From Acidobacteriota bacterium (GTDB lineage: Bacteria > Acidobacteriota > Terriglobia > Terriglobales > Acidobacteriaceae): a stretch of DNA of 5,515 nt. A program made the translations under genes and the position numbers. The stretch lies in assembly GCA_019247235.1 (NCBI GenBank), contig JAFAPG010000515.1, positions 1-5,515 of the forward strand, written 5' to 3'. This document shows positions 1-5,515 of the stretch, in pieces. The stretch's first letter is position 1; each line of letters begins with the position of its first letter. The notes beneath the pieces are model-generated. The model had not been told where the DNA came from and ran no database searches. It saw nothing but the letters and a program-made list of their open reading frames with translations.

Positions 1-222
1 TGCCGGATTGAGCCTGAGCCGTCGAGCGTCACCTCGGCTCGCGAAACTCCGCCATTGAAACCCGACCTGGCATCCCTGACTTCAATGCTGCAACAGCATT
101 GGAAGAACGGGGCCGTGGCGCAGTCCGCAAACCCGCTGCAACTGCAATTGGGACAGGTTCGCAGCTTTCGACTCTTAAGAATAGATCCGGCGGCAGAAAA
201 CATCGAAGTTGAACTGGCCTGA
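1..222 (+). CDS. C-terminal end of an unrecognised protein (partial)
   Basis: Frame 1 is open from the first base to a TGA at 220-222, giving the last 73 residues of a protein that begins outside the window. The third codon position is rich in G/C (about two thirds), as expected for real coding sequence here. The tail has a Pro/Ser/Thr-rich stretch, a short amphipathic segment (SMLQQHWKNG) and an ending of alternating hydrophobic and charged residues (IEVELA) that looks like a final beta strand. I do not recognise the family and propose no function. It converges on the membrane-protein gene with only 20 bp between the two stop codons, so it belongs to a different transcription unit from everything else here. 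Confidence 0.6.
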   Translation, partial: CRIEPEPSSVTSARETPPLKPDLASLTSMLQQHWKNGAVAQSANPLQLQLGQVRSFRLLRIDPAAENIEVELA

Positions 223-229
223 ACCATGA

Positions 230-252
230 CCGTAATCACTGCTTATTTACGG
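230..252. terminator. Weak inverted repeat between convergent genes
   Basis: CCGTAA (230-235) pairs with TTACGG (247-252) across an 11-base loop, sitting over the stop codon of the minus-strand gene and just past the stop of the plus-strand gene. A small hairpin here could help end transcription in both directions. It has no T tract on either side and only six base pairs, so a chance occurrence is about as likely. Confidence 0.2.
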
Positions 253-1166
253 CTGGCTGGACTGCCACGGCGCCCAAAAATTCCTTGCATTAGGAAGTGA
301 GCTGTCGTGTACATGATGAAACATTCGAGCGCGAAGGGCAAAAAACCGAGATAGCCGAGGATCGGCATTTCAAAAATCTTGTGCGTTTCGAAGATGGGAA
401 AGATGTAATGCCACTTGGCGGCTGCCCAATAGTTCCAAAATTCCCATAGCCAACCGCAAATCCACCCTGATAACAGCAAGGAGTAAAGTCTACCGCGGCG
501 CCCAGTTGCAACATCTCCCAATAAGGAAGGCCGGCCCAGCCGATGGTTAATAGGGTCAAGCAGGAAAACGAAGCCCAACCAGACCAGTACAAACAAATAG
601 GAGGCAACGGAGCGTTCCACTAGCAAAGGGACGGCCAGGCATAGCAGCCCGAAAACCACCATGGCACATCGGACCTTAGGCGAAAAGACGATAGGTCGCG
701 ACCATTGAAAGAACCCGAAGCCATCCACCAGATCCGCAGTCTCGAGAATCGCAGGCGTGATCGTCGAAAATGACCAGCTATAACCCAACAACGCTCCTGC
801 TGGGCTGGTTGGCACCCCGACGTAGGTCCAATTTGCTAAACGTACGTTGTAGCCTTCGAACACCAGCCAGAGTGCGACCGAGAGGAGCCCGGTTTCAACA
901 AATTCCTGAGGTCGATCGGCCAAACGCGACTGCCCGGTTATAGCCTTGACCATGGCGTCGATGACCAGAAGATATGCACTCCAGGCTAGCGGAGTGAAGT
1001 AAACCGTAACTGGCCAGACTCGAAGAAACAGCAGACATTCTCCCCCACCCAGCAACAGCAGCCCTAACCAGCCATAAAGGGGAAATCGCCGGGTTTTGCG
1101 CCCCAGTGACCAGTAGGTCAGCAGCAACGCATCGAGCAACGTAATGATGATTCCCAAGCCGTTCAT
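243..1166 (-). CDS. Polytopic membrane protein with two homologous halves, function unknown
   Basis: The 307-residue product is strongly hydrophobic, with roughly eight candidate membrane segments (about residues 3-19, 28-50, 55-73, 90-104, 123-143, 165-182, 188-204, 226-243 and 264-290) and a basic C-terminus (GRRGSPASRK). Two halves match each other. In the first half: W62...D70, FEGYN at 103, W113-T-Y115, GY at 128 and P138...E142. In the second half: W196...D204, WEFWN at 241, W252-H-Y254, GY at 271 and P277...E281. Paired acids, Trp and Tyr inside membrane segments suggest an enzyme or transporter site between the halves. The spacing W/E...N...W-x-Y...P-x-x-E resembles lycopene-cyclase-type carotenoid enzymes; this is a remote analogy only. 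The ATG at 1166 has a poor ribosome binding site, but I see no better start. It lies 142 bp downstream of the response regulator on the same strand and may be co-transcribed with it. Confidence 0.85.
   Translation of the reverse strand: MNGLGIIITLLDALLLTYWSLGRKTRRFPLYGWLGLLLLGGGECLLFLRVWPVTVYFTPLAWSAYLLVIDAMVKAITGQSRLADRPQEFVETGLLSVALWLVFEGYNVRLANWTYVGVPTSPAGALLGYSWSFSTITPAILETADLVDGFGFFQWSRPIVFSPKVRCAMVVFGLLCLAVPLLVERSVASYLFVLVWLGFVFLLDPINHRLGRPSLLGDVATGRRGRLYSLLLSGWICGWLWEFWNYWAAAKWHYIFPIFETHKIFEMPILGYLGFLPFALECFIMYTTAHFLMQGIFGRRGSPASRK
324..581 (-). repeat. Internal protein repeat, second copy (residues 196-281 of the membrane protein)
   Basis: This segment encodes W-L-G-F-V-F-L-L-D-P-I-N-H, then WEFWN, KWHY, ILGY and PFALE, matching the first copy element by element. 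The Trp-to-Asp distance is eight residues in both copies, and the other intervals differ by about four residues at most. Confidence 0.6.
741..983 (-). repeat. Internal protein repeat, first copy (residues 62-142 of the membrane protein)
   Basis: This segment encodes W-S-A-Y-L-L-V-I-D-A-M-V-K, then FEGYN, NWTY, LLGY and PAILE. Each element has a counterpart in the same order in the second half of the same protein. The similarity is at protein level only, so the duplication is old. Confidence 0.6.
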
Positions 1167-1308
1167 CGAGAGACTCTAGCCTAACGCAGGAGTATTGGCT
1201 GCGCCTGAACCTGCTCGATCCAGCTCGAACAAGGGTGAAAGGAGAACCACACGATGCGCAATGCTTAGCTTGGGGTCGCGATTATTCGCCTGCACGCCCG
1301 GATGAACG
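1167..1308. other. Intergenic gap between response regulator and membrane protein
   Basis: This 142 bp gap holds no convincing gene, promoter or terminator. There is a short direct repeat, GCTCGA-TCCA-GCTCGA, near 1215-1235, but no stem followed by a T run on the minus strand. Read-through from the two-component operon into the membrane-protein gene is therefore possible. Confidence 0.4.
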
Positions 1309-1962
1309 TTAAAGTTGATCGCGGTAATGCTCGAGAACGCTGCGAACCAATTGGCTGCGCGTACGCACCCCGGTTTTTGAGAAGAGCTGCTGCAGAGTAG
1401 CTTTAATCGAGCCCTCGGAAACTCCAATCCGCCCAGCGATTTCTTTGTTAGCTAGGCCCTCAAATACACAGGAAAGGACTTGGCGCTCCCGCTCGGTGAA
1501 GGGGCTGACCATACTCTTGGAAGATTTAGAGTGGTTTCTCAGAGCGACTTCCAGTTGTTCTTGTCGCAGCCATACTTTGCCCGAGACAACCTCCCGGATT
1601 CCCTGAGCCAGTAGGCCAGCAGAATCATGCTTGCGAAAGATTCCTGCCACCCCCGAACGGACCAGTTCGGACATGGCGGGTTGATCGAGACCGGCGGTCA
1701 CTACCAGGATCTTTCCTTTGAATCCCTGTGCTCTCGCCAAAGAAATGAACTCGCGGCCATCCCGATCCCCTAAATCGAAGTCGAGCAAAATGATGTCAAT
1801 AGATTTTTGTCTGAGGACCGTAAGGGCCTCCTCGACCGTGCCACAATGGGCAGCTACGTCGAAGCCCGGCTCGGAGCTGAGCAGACGAGTGATGCTTTCC
1901 CGAAACAGGGTATGGTCATCGAGCAAGAGTATATGAATCGTCTGGTCTACGATTTCAGGCAC
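1309..1962 (-). CDS. NarL/FixJ-family response regulator (REC + LuxR-type HTH)
   Basis: This 217-residue protein is a DNA-binding response regulator, expected to be phosphorylated by the kinase encoded just upstream. The receiver domain (about 8-125) keeps all key residues: the acidic pair D15-D16, the phospho-acceptor D61 in IILLD, T89 in LVVTA and K111 in FRKHD. The LuxR-type helix-turn-helix (about 153-213) begins FTERERQVL, continues with GLANKEIAGRIGVSEGSIK and ends KTGVRTRSQLV. I chose the GTG at 1962 because AGGAGG lies six bases upstream and because it overlaps the kinase stop by only 8 bp. A longer frame opening at 2052 would add about 30 residues (arginine- and cysteine-rich) with no place in the receiver fold. 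Targets are unknown; the divergent efflux operon is the obvious candidate. Confidence 0.95.
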   Translation of the reverse strand: MPEIVDQTIHILLLDDHTLFRESITRLLSSEPGFDVAAHCGTVEEALTVLRQKSIDIILLDFDLGDRDGREFISLARAQGFKGKILVVTAGLDQPAMSELVRSGVAGIFRKHDSAGLLAQGIREVVSGKVWLRQEQLEVALRNHSKSSKSMVSPFTERERQVLSCVFEGLANKEIAGRIGVSEGSIKATLQQLFSKTGVRTRSQLVRSVLEHYRDQL

Positions 1963-3364
1963 CCACGGCCTCCTCAAGCCCGGCGCGCAACGGCAGACTA
2001 ACCGCGAAACAGCACCCTTCTGGCCGCGGCTCAAAACACAGATCACCCCCAAAGCTGCGCATGATTGCCCGCGATACGTACAACCCTAGGCCACTTGAGT
2101 TAGCCCCTGGCTGGAAATGGCGGAAAAGCTTTTCCGGCGAAGACACTCCAATTCCCGTGTCTTCAAATCGAATCACCACCGTTCCCTTCTCCTGCCCGGC
2201 TGTAATGCGAAGTTGTTTTCGTGGCTTCGAGGCCATGGCTCGCCGGCTGTTGCTGGCAAGATTCAGGAAAACTTGCAGCAGTCCATGCCGATCAGCCCAC
2301 ACCAACGGCAGTGACTCCTCAATATTCCACTCTACAACGATGTCTGATTCATGAAAGGCGGTTTCAATCAACACACGCAACTCATCGATAACCGAAGTTA
2401 GTTCCACTATTTCTCCGTTCTGTGAAGCTGTCGACCCTAGCTCAAGCGCGGAGACCCTTTCGAGGCTTTGAATCAAACTGCCTAAGGCGCGAAAATCCTC
2501 ATTCGACTCAAGCCCTTTCACCTTAGCCAGGTTCTTGTGGACCACTACCACCGCGCTGGAGAGGTTGCGAATTTCATGCGCTACTGCACTGATGAGAATT
2601 CGCGAGTTTTTCAGTAAATAATCTAAGCTCAAGTCTTCGCGATTGCGGAGATCTTCGGAAAGATCAACAATGATGGCCGCCAAACGAAGACCGGATTCGG
2701 TATGGTAGGTGGAAAACCAGATTCCAGCAAGAAACACTTCACCATCATCTCTACGTCCAGTGCACTGCAGGGTTGTGCGAAAAGAGCGGGAGCTCTGAGT
2801 CTTTAGAACCGTCTCGAGTGCGGGAAGAAAGGAACCAATGGCGCACCCCTGCAAAGGATGTGTCGGTCCGGAGGCCAGTAATTGTTGCGCTGCCTCATTG
2901 GCCAGCAGCACCTTGCCGTTAGAGTCGATGGTCACAATAGCGGCCGGACTGCTTTCCACCAGAAACCGCAACTGCTGCTCAGCTTCGCGCCGCAATTTCA
3001 CATGCTGTTCTAACTGGTCGACGTGCTCCATTACGATTCGTCGGTTACGAGCCATTTCGGAGATGAAAAGACCGGTTCCGGCAAAACTGACCGAGCTTAA
3101 GATGAGCCGTATGATGGCCTCACTTTGCGTCGGCAGATTGCTGAAGAGTTCCTGCAGAACAGCGCAAATCAGGGCCATACCCACAATTTGAGCCCGAGAC
3201 AGTAATCCTCCTACCATGATCATAGGAAACAGATACAGAAAACCCAGCGACAGGTACGGCGTAGTATTCCAGTCGACCACGGCAACGAGAATCACAAGGC
3301 CGCCGGCAACCATGAGCAGCTTTCGACGGTTACCGGCTACGTAGATGGATAGTGGGTCTTTCAT
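1955..3364 (-). CDS. Membrane-bound PAS/HisKA sensor histidine kinase
   Basis: This 469-residue kinase has four membrane segments at its N-terminus (about 16-30, 37-56, 59-76 and 82-101) with very short loops. A linker/coiled segment (about 105-132, EHVDQLEQHVKLRREAEQQ) leads into a PAS domain (about 135-235, beginning LVESSPAAIVTID). The HisKA H-box is VAHEIRNLSSA, with H263 as the predicted phospho-acceptor. The ATPase domain shows the N-box (FLNLASNSRRA, N368 and N372), the DTGIG box (D402) and GLGLYVSR (about 425-432). The ATG at 3364 is preferred over one ten codons upstream because AGGA lies six bases before it. The stop overlaps the regulator start, indicating one operon. There is no sizeable periplasmic loop, unlike CusS or CzcS, so sensing is probably in the membrane or via the PAS domain. 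The usual Pro after HEIRN is a Leu. Confidence 0.95.
   Translation of the reverse strand: MKDPLSIYVAGNRRKLLMVAGGLVILVAVVDWNTTPYLSLGFLYLFPMIMVGGLLSRAQIVGMALICAVLQELFSNLPTQSEAIIRLILSSVSFAGTGLFISEMARNRRIVMEHVDQLEQHVKLRREAEQQLRFLVESSPAAIVTIDSNGKVLLANEAAQQLLASGPTHPLQGCAIGSFLPALETVLKTQSSRSFRTTLQCTGRRDDGEVFLAGIWFSTYHTESGLRLAAIIVDLSEDLRNREDLSLDYLLKNSRILISAVAHEIRNLSSAVVVVHKNLAKVKGLESNEDFRALGSLIQSLERVSALELGSTASQNGEIVELTSVIDELRVLIETAFHESDIVVEWNIEESLPLVWADRHGLLQVFLNLASNSRRAMASKPRKQLRITAGQEKGTVVIRFEDTGIGVSSPEKLFRHFQPGANSSGLGLYVSRAIMRSFGGDLCFEPRPEGCCFAVSLPLRAGLEEAVGA
1969..1974 (-). promoter_or_regulatory. Ribosome binding site deciding the GTG start of the response regulator
   Basis: The minus strand reads GAGGAGG-CCGTGG-GTG, a full AGGAGG with a six-base spacer to the GTG at 1962. 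It lies inside the last codons of the kinase gene, so translation of the regulator is probably coupled to that of the kinase. Confidence 0.8.
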
Positions 3365-3639
3365 TTCGTTTCCTGGTGCGCAACTGGTGAACACGAGGGG
3401 AACTCAGCAAGACCTTCGGACAAGGTAGCCAGCGTCTGACCAGAAGATAGGCTCCCCGAATCAAAGATAGCATTCCTTTGATACCGCATTGGCGTCATAA
3501 TACAAAGTACGAGAATGGTCGCTTGTAGAAGTGCGTAAGTACTACGGGACCGGCGAAGAACAAGTTTGGCCAGCAGAATCTCGAGGTGTTCCCCCGCGGT
3601 GCGCGGAACCTTAGGCGATCGGTGCCGGACGGCAAGCAT
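3361..3639 (-). CDS. Possible small single-span membrane protein upstream of the kinase (doubtful)
   Basis: A 92-residue frame starts at ATG 3639, has AGGA eight bases upstream, and ends in an ATGA overlap with the kinase start, as a first operon gene might. The product has a basic N-terminus (LAVRHRSPKVPRT), one plausible membrane segment (about 35-51, ALLQATILVLCIMTP) and a polar tail with one Cys and one His. I recognise no family. Against it: ATGAAA starts produce such overlaps by chance. If it is real, only 29 bp would separate it from the divergent efflux gene, leaving little room for promoters. It would also cover the inverted repeat at 3460-3482. The alternative is that 3365-3668 is simply a long regulatory region. 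A TTG start at 3669 would lengthen it by ten residues but has less support. Confidence 0.3.
   Translation of the reverse strand: MLAVRHRSPKVPRTAGEHLEILLAKLVLRRSRSTYALLQATILVLCIMTPMRYQRNAIFDSGSLSSGQTLATLSEGLAEFPSCSPVAHQETK
3371..3374 (-). promoter_or_regulatory. Ribosome binding site of the histidine kinase
   Basis: The minus strand reads CAGGAAACGAA-ATG. AGGA with a six-base spacer supports the ATG at 3364 over the upstream in-frame ATG at 3394. Confidence 0.6.
3460..3482. promoter_or_regulatory. Inverted repeat, candidate operator between divergent operons
   Basis: ATCAAAG (3460-3466) and CTTTGAT (3476-3482) form perfect 7 bp arms around a 9 bp spacer, with one more G:C match (3458/3484) beyond a mismatch. 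The 16 bp centre-to-centre spacing of the half-sites is within the range dimeric regulators use. It lies about 100 bp upstream of the kinase start and about 190 bp upstream of the efflux gene start. A CATAAT hexamer (3496-3501), five of six matches to a -10 box, follows toward the efflux operon. The -35 position for that box would fall inside the right half of the repeat and is a poor match, an arrangement typical of activator-dependent promoters. The binding protein is unknown; the local response regulator is a guess. Confidence 0.4.
3594..3606. other. Short GC-rich hairpin in the divergent region
   Basis: CCGCG and CGCGG flank the three bases GTG. In an overlapping register, GTTCC (3588-3592) also matches GGAAC (3605-3609). 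In a transcript of the efflux operon this would be a small stem about 60 bases before the start codon. There is no T run, so it is not a terminator. Significance is uncertain. Confidence 0.2.
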
Positions 3640-3668
3640 ATCCTCTTTCCTGAGATTCCAGACTGTCA

Positions 3669-5033
3669 ATGAACTCCTCGCGCAACGCTGTGAGTAAGTG
3701 TCAGGCGACTGGTGCTCGAGCCAATTCGCGGAGCCGTCGATGCAGCCTCACGGCTGAGCTGCGTATTCGGCTTCTGCTCACTACATGCCTGCTTGTACAG
3801 GCTCTCCGAAGCGGCGCCCAAGCTCAGCAGCAGCAGACTCTAACCTGGCAGCAGGTTCGCGATCGCTTTCAAGCCGCAAATCTCACACTGTTAGCCGATC
3901 GAATCAACATTGACGAATCCAAGGCGCAGGAGATCACCGCCCATCTCCGCCCCAACCCGACCTTCACCCTCACGGCGGATGGAACCCAAGTCGCTCCCTA
4001 TCATGGGGTATGGAAGCCTCTGGCTGGCACCTTGCTGTCCCCGAACGTCACCTACCTTCACGAACGGCAACATAAGCGAGAATTGCGCCTCGAGAGTGCC
4101 CAAAAAAACACCTTGATCGCCGAATCCAGTCATGCGGACCTGGCACGAACGCTGCTGTTTGATTTACGGAGCAGCTTTGTGGCTACGTTGCAGGCTAAAC
4201 AGGTGCTGCAGTTGGCAAAGGACAATCTCGGCTATTGGGACCACGTGCTCGGAATCAGCCGTGAACGGTTTCATGCTGGCGATTTGGCTCAGATTGACCT
4301 GGATCGACTGGAATTACAGCGTGTGCAGTACGAAACCGATGTGCAAACCGCAGAAGTCAACCTGCGAACCTCGAAAATTACTCTATTGACCTTGTTAAAC
4401 GATCGCACGCCAACCGAGCAGTTTGACGTAAGCGGGCCCTACGACTTCAGCGAGCAACTACCCTCTCGGGACGAGTTCCGCAAAATTGCGCTCGAAAGTC
4501 GGCCTGATCTGAGGTCGGCGATCGAAGCTCTGGATAAAGCTCAAACCGACCACAAATTGGCCATTGCCAATGGTTCGACCGACCCCACCTTCGGCGTGTG
4601 GTGGACCTATAACCCTTCTTTCAACAACCCCTTCGCCCATCAAACCGTGGGGGTGAGTGTCAGCGTACCTGTGCGCATCTTCGATCGCAATCAAGGCGAG
4701 AAATTGCGGACCCGCCTTGATATCACTCGCAACCAACATCTGCGCGATGCCACGGAGGCAGCAGTGCTAAGCGACGTCGACTCCGGCTATGCGACCGTCG
4801 AAAGCAATCTGACTCTGCTGCGACCCTATAAGCAGAAATATCTCGAACAGGCAACGCGTGTACGCGATACCATGTTTTTCTCCTACCAGCACGGCGGGGC
4901 GGCATTGCTGGATTTGTTAAACGCAGAGAGCGAATACCGGACGGTGCAACTCGGTTACGTAAACCTTGTAGGCACGTATTTGACCGCCGCAGCTCAGCTG
5001 AACATGGCTGTGGGTCGGGAGGTGCTGCCGTGA
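3669..5033 (+). CDS. TolC-family outer-membrane factor of a CzcCBA/CusCBA-like efflux system
   Basis: The 454-residue protein is expected to form the trimeric outer-membrane channel of a tripartite efflux pump. It has a signal peptide with a hydrophobic core at about 33-46 (RLLLTTCLLVQAL) and a likely cleavage after A52 in GAQA. The mature protein has the two-repeat OMF layout: a first repeat (about 57-250) with HLRPNPTFTLT and FHAGDLAQIDLDRLELQ, and a second (about 265-450) with SRPDLRSA, VGVSVSVPVRIFDRNQGE and YQHGGAALLDLLNAESEYR. This pattern is CzcC-like and the length is typical. The adaptor gene follows with a 4 bp overlap. The n-region before the signal core is unusually long (about 32 residues) and no good ribosome binding site precedes the ATG, so the start is less certain than the rest. 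GTG 3690 is an alternative. The substrate cannot be read from this sequence. Confidence 0.93.
   Translation: MNSSRNAVSKCQATGARANSRSRRCSLTAELRIRLLLTTCLLVQALRSGAQAQQQQTLTWQQVRDRFQAANLTLLADRINIDESKAQEITAHLRPNPTFTLTADGTQVAPYHGVWKPLAGTLLSPNVTYLHERQHKRELRLESAQKNTLIAESSHADLARTLLFDLRSSFVATLQAKQVLQLAKDNLGYWDHVLGISRERFHAGDLAQIDLDRLELQRVQYETDVQTAEVNLRTSKITLLTLLNDRTPTEQFDVSGPYDFSEQLPSRDEFRKIALESRPDLRSAIEALDKAQTDHKLAIANGSTDPTFGVWWTYNPSFNNPFAHQTVGVSVSVPVRIFDRNQGEKLRTRLDITRNQHLRDATEAAVLSDVDSGYATVESNLTLLRPYKQKYLEQATRVRDTMFFSYQHGGAALLDLLNAESEYRTVQLGYVNLVGTYLTAAAQLNMAVGREVLP
5017..5022 (+). promoter_or_regulatory. Ribosome binding site deciding the GTG start of the adaptor
   Basis: GGGAGG is followed by seven bases and then GTG at 5030. 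The in-frame ATG two codons later would sit 13 bases away, too far. The site lies inside the outer-membrane factor gene, so the two are probably translationally coupled. Confidence 0.75.
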
Positions 5034-5515
5034 AAATGCCGCCCCGGCCCTTCTTGCATTTTTTTGGCGCCCTTATGTTGGCGATTCCTCTGGTCTTTGC
5101 CGTTTCTTGCACCGATCAGAACAAACCAGCTCCGACCAAGACTCAAGTGGAATTGGAACCGGGAACGTACGAACTTCAGCATCCGGAAATGTTCAAGCTG
5201 GTGCAGGTAAGCGCGCGCAATCTGCCGATCGAATTCAATGCCAATGGGGCCGTGACGGCCGACGTTAATAGCACCATCCATGTAACCTCGCAAGCATCGG
5301 GGCGGGTGGTGGATCTGGGCGTTCGCCTCGGCGACTACGTTCACAAAGGCCAACGGTTGCTCTCGATTTACAGTGCGGATCTGACGTCATCGTTTTCGGA
5401 TTATGAGAAGGCGGTTGCCGACGAGCGCATTTCAAAGAAAGCGCTCGACCGCGCAGAACTGCTCTACGCTCGGGGAGCCTTCGCCGCCAAAGATTTGGAA
5501 CAAGCTCAAGTGTCC
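5030..5515 (+). CDS. Periplasmic adaptor (membrane fusion protein) of an RND efflux pump, CzcB/CusB-like (partial)
   Basis: The first 162 residues are present and the gene continues past the window. The protein should bridge an inner-membrane RND pump and the outer-membrane factor encoded upstream. It opens with a basic N-terminus and hydrophobic segment ending AVSC, a plausible lipobox with C27 as the lipidated residue. A Pro/Lys-rich linker (KPAPTKTQ) and a conserved-looking segment (HPEMFKLVQV, about 51-60) follow. The first half of the lipoyl/barrel-sandwich domain comes next (about 79-115, with SGRVVDLGVRLGDYVHKGQRLLSIYS). From about 118 the alpha-hairpin begins (SDYEKAVADERISKKALDRAELLYARGA). 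No Met- or His-rich metal-binding stretch is visible so far. GTG 5030 overlaps the preceding TGA as GTGA. An RND transporter gene (CzcA/CusA type) is expected downstream. Confidence 0.92.
   Translation, partial: MKMPPRPFLHFFGALMLAIPLVFAVSCTDQNKPAPTKTQVELEPGTYELQHPEMFKLVQVSARNLPIEFNANGAVTADVNSTIHVTSQASGRVVDLGVRLGDYVHKGQRLLSIYSADLTSSFSDYEKAVADERISKKALDRAELLYARGAFAAKDLEQAQVS

Noticed and set aside
1176..1427. An 83-residue minus-strand frame across the gap and the end of the response regulator gene
   Set aside because: It overlaps the well-supported LuxR-type HTH coding region in another frame, has low-complexity Ser/Ala content and no recognisable domain or ribosome binding site.
3478..3503. 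TTGATA and TAATAC/CATAAT as a plus-strand sigma-70 promoter
   Set aside because: The spacing is only 12-14 bases, too short for a standard promoter. Only the CATAAT hexamer was kept, as a weak -10 candidate.
3640..3669. TTGACA on the minus strand at 3664-3669 as a -35 box for the kinase operon
   Set aside because: The hexamer is perfect, but 16-18 bases further there is only GAGGAT or worse as a -10 box. It overlaps the divergent start codon.
3732..3755. Twin-arginine-like SRRCSL in the outer-membrane factor leader
   Set aside because: The consensus Phe/Leu positions do not fit, and outer-membrane factors of this family are exported unfolded by Sec. The long n-region more likely reflects a mis-set start.
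3826..3837. Short CAG tandem run in the outer-membrane factor gene
   Set aside because: It simply encodes a few Gln residues after the signal cleavage site and is too short to suggest phase variation.
4723..5353. Minus-strand frames of 119 and 129 residues antisense to the efflux genes
   Set aside because: They lie opposite strongly supported TolC-family and adaptor coding sequence and show no domain, so they are shadow frames.

Overview
The window (about 5.5 kb, moderate GC) reads like part of an Acidobacteriota (Terriglobia-like) chromosome. This rests on family resemblance from memory, not a search. The LuxR-type response regulator tail (KTGVRTRSQLVR), the PAS/HisKA kinase with an HEIRNLSS H-box, and the CzcC/CzcB-like efflux proteins all look like versions I associate with that phylum. 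There are no RNA genes, CRISPR arrays, insertion sequences or phage genes.

Layout from left to right. (1) Positions 1-222 hold the C-terminal end of an unrecognised plus-strand gene. (2) Facing it with a 20 bp gap is a minus-strand gene (243-1166) for a 307-residue polytopic membrane protein. It is built of two similar halves, each with a W/F-E...N...W-x-Y...G-Y...P-x-x-x-E signature faintly reminiscent of lycopene-cyclase-type membrane enzymes. (3) A 142 bp gap follows. (4) Next is a minus-strand two-component operon: a sensor histidine kinase (1955-3364) and a NarL/FixJ-type response regulator (1309-1962), overlapping by 8 bp. The regulator starts at a GTG behind a perfect AGGAGG. (5) A roughly 300 bp divergent region (3365-3668) may carry a small ORF (3361-3639), and it contains a 7+7 bp inverted repeat that could be an operator. 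(6) On the plus strand is a TolC/CzcC-type outer-membrane factor (3669-5033), overlapped by 4 bp (GTGA) by a CzcB/CusB-type periplasmic adaptor (5030-5515). The adaptor runs off the window, and an RND pump gene would be expected next.

Working model: a tripartite heavy-metal or small-molecule efflux operon is transcribed divergently from a two-component system that may control it. The arrangement resembles cus/czc loci, but the regulator is NarL-type rather than OmpR-type, and the kinase has no sizeable periplasmic sensor loop. The signal is therefore probably read in the membrane or cytoplasm, or the system serves other targets. No wholly new system is evident. The most unusual items are the duplicated membrane protein, the kinase/regulator combination and the palindrome between the divergent operons.
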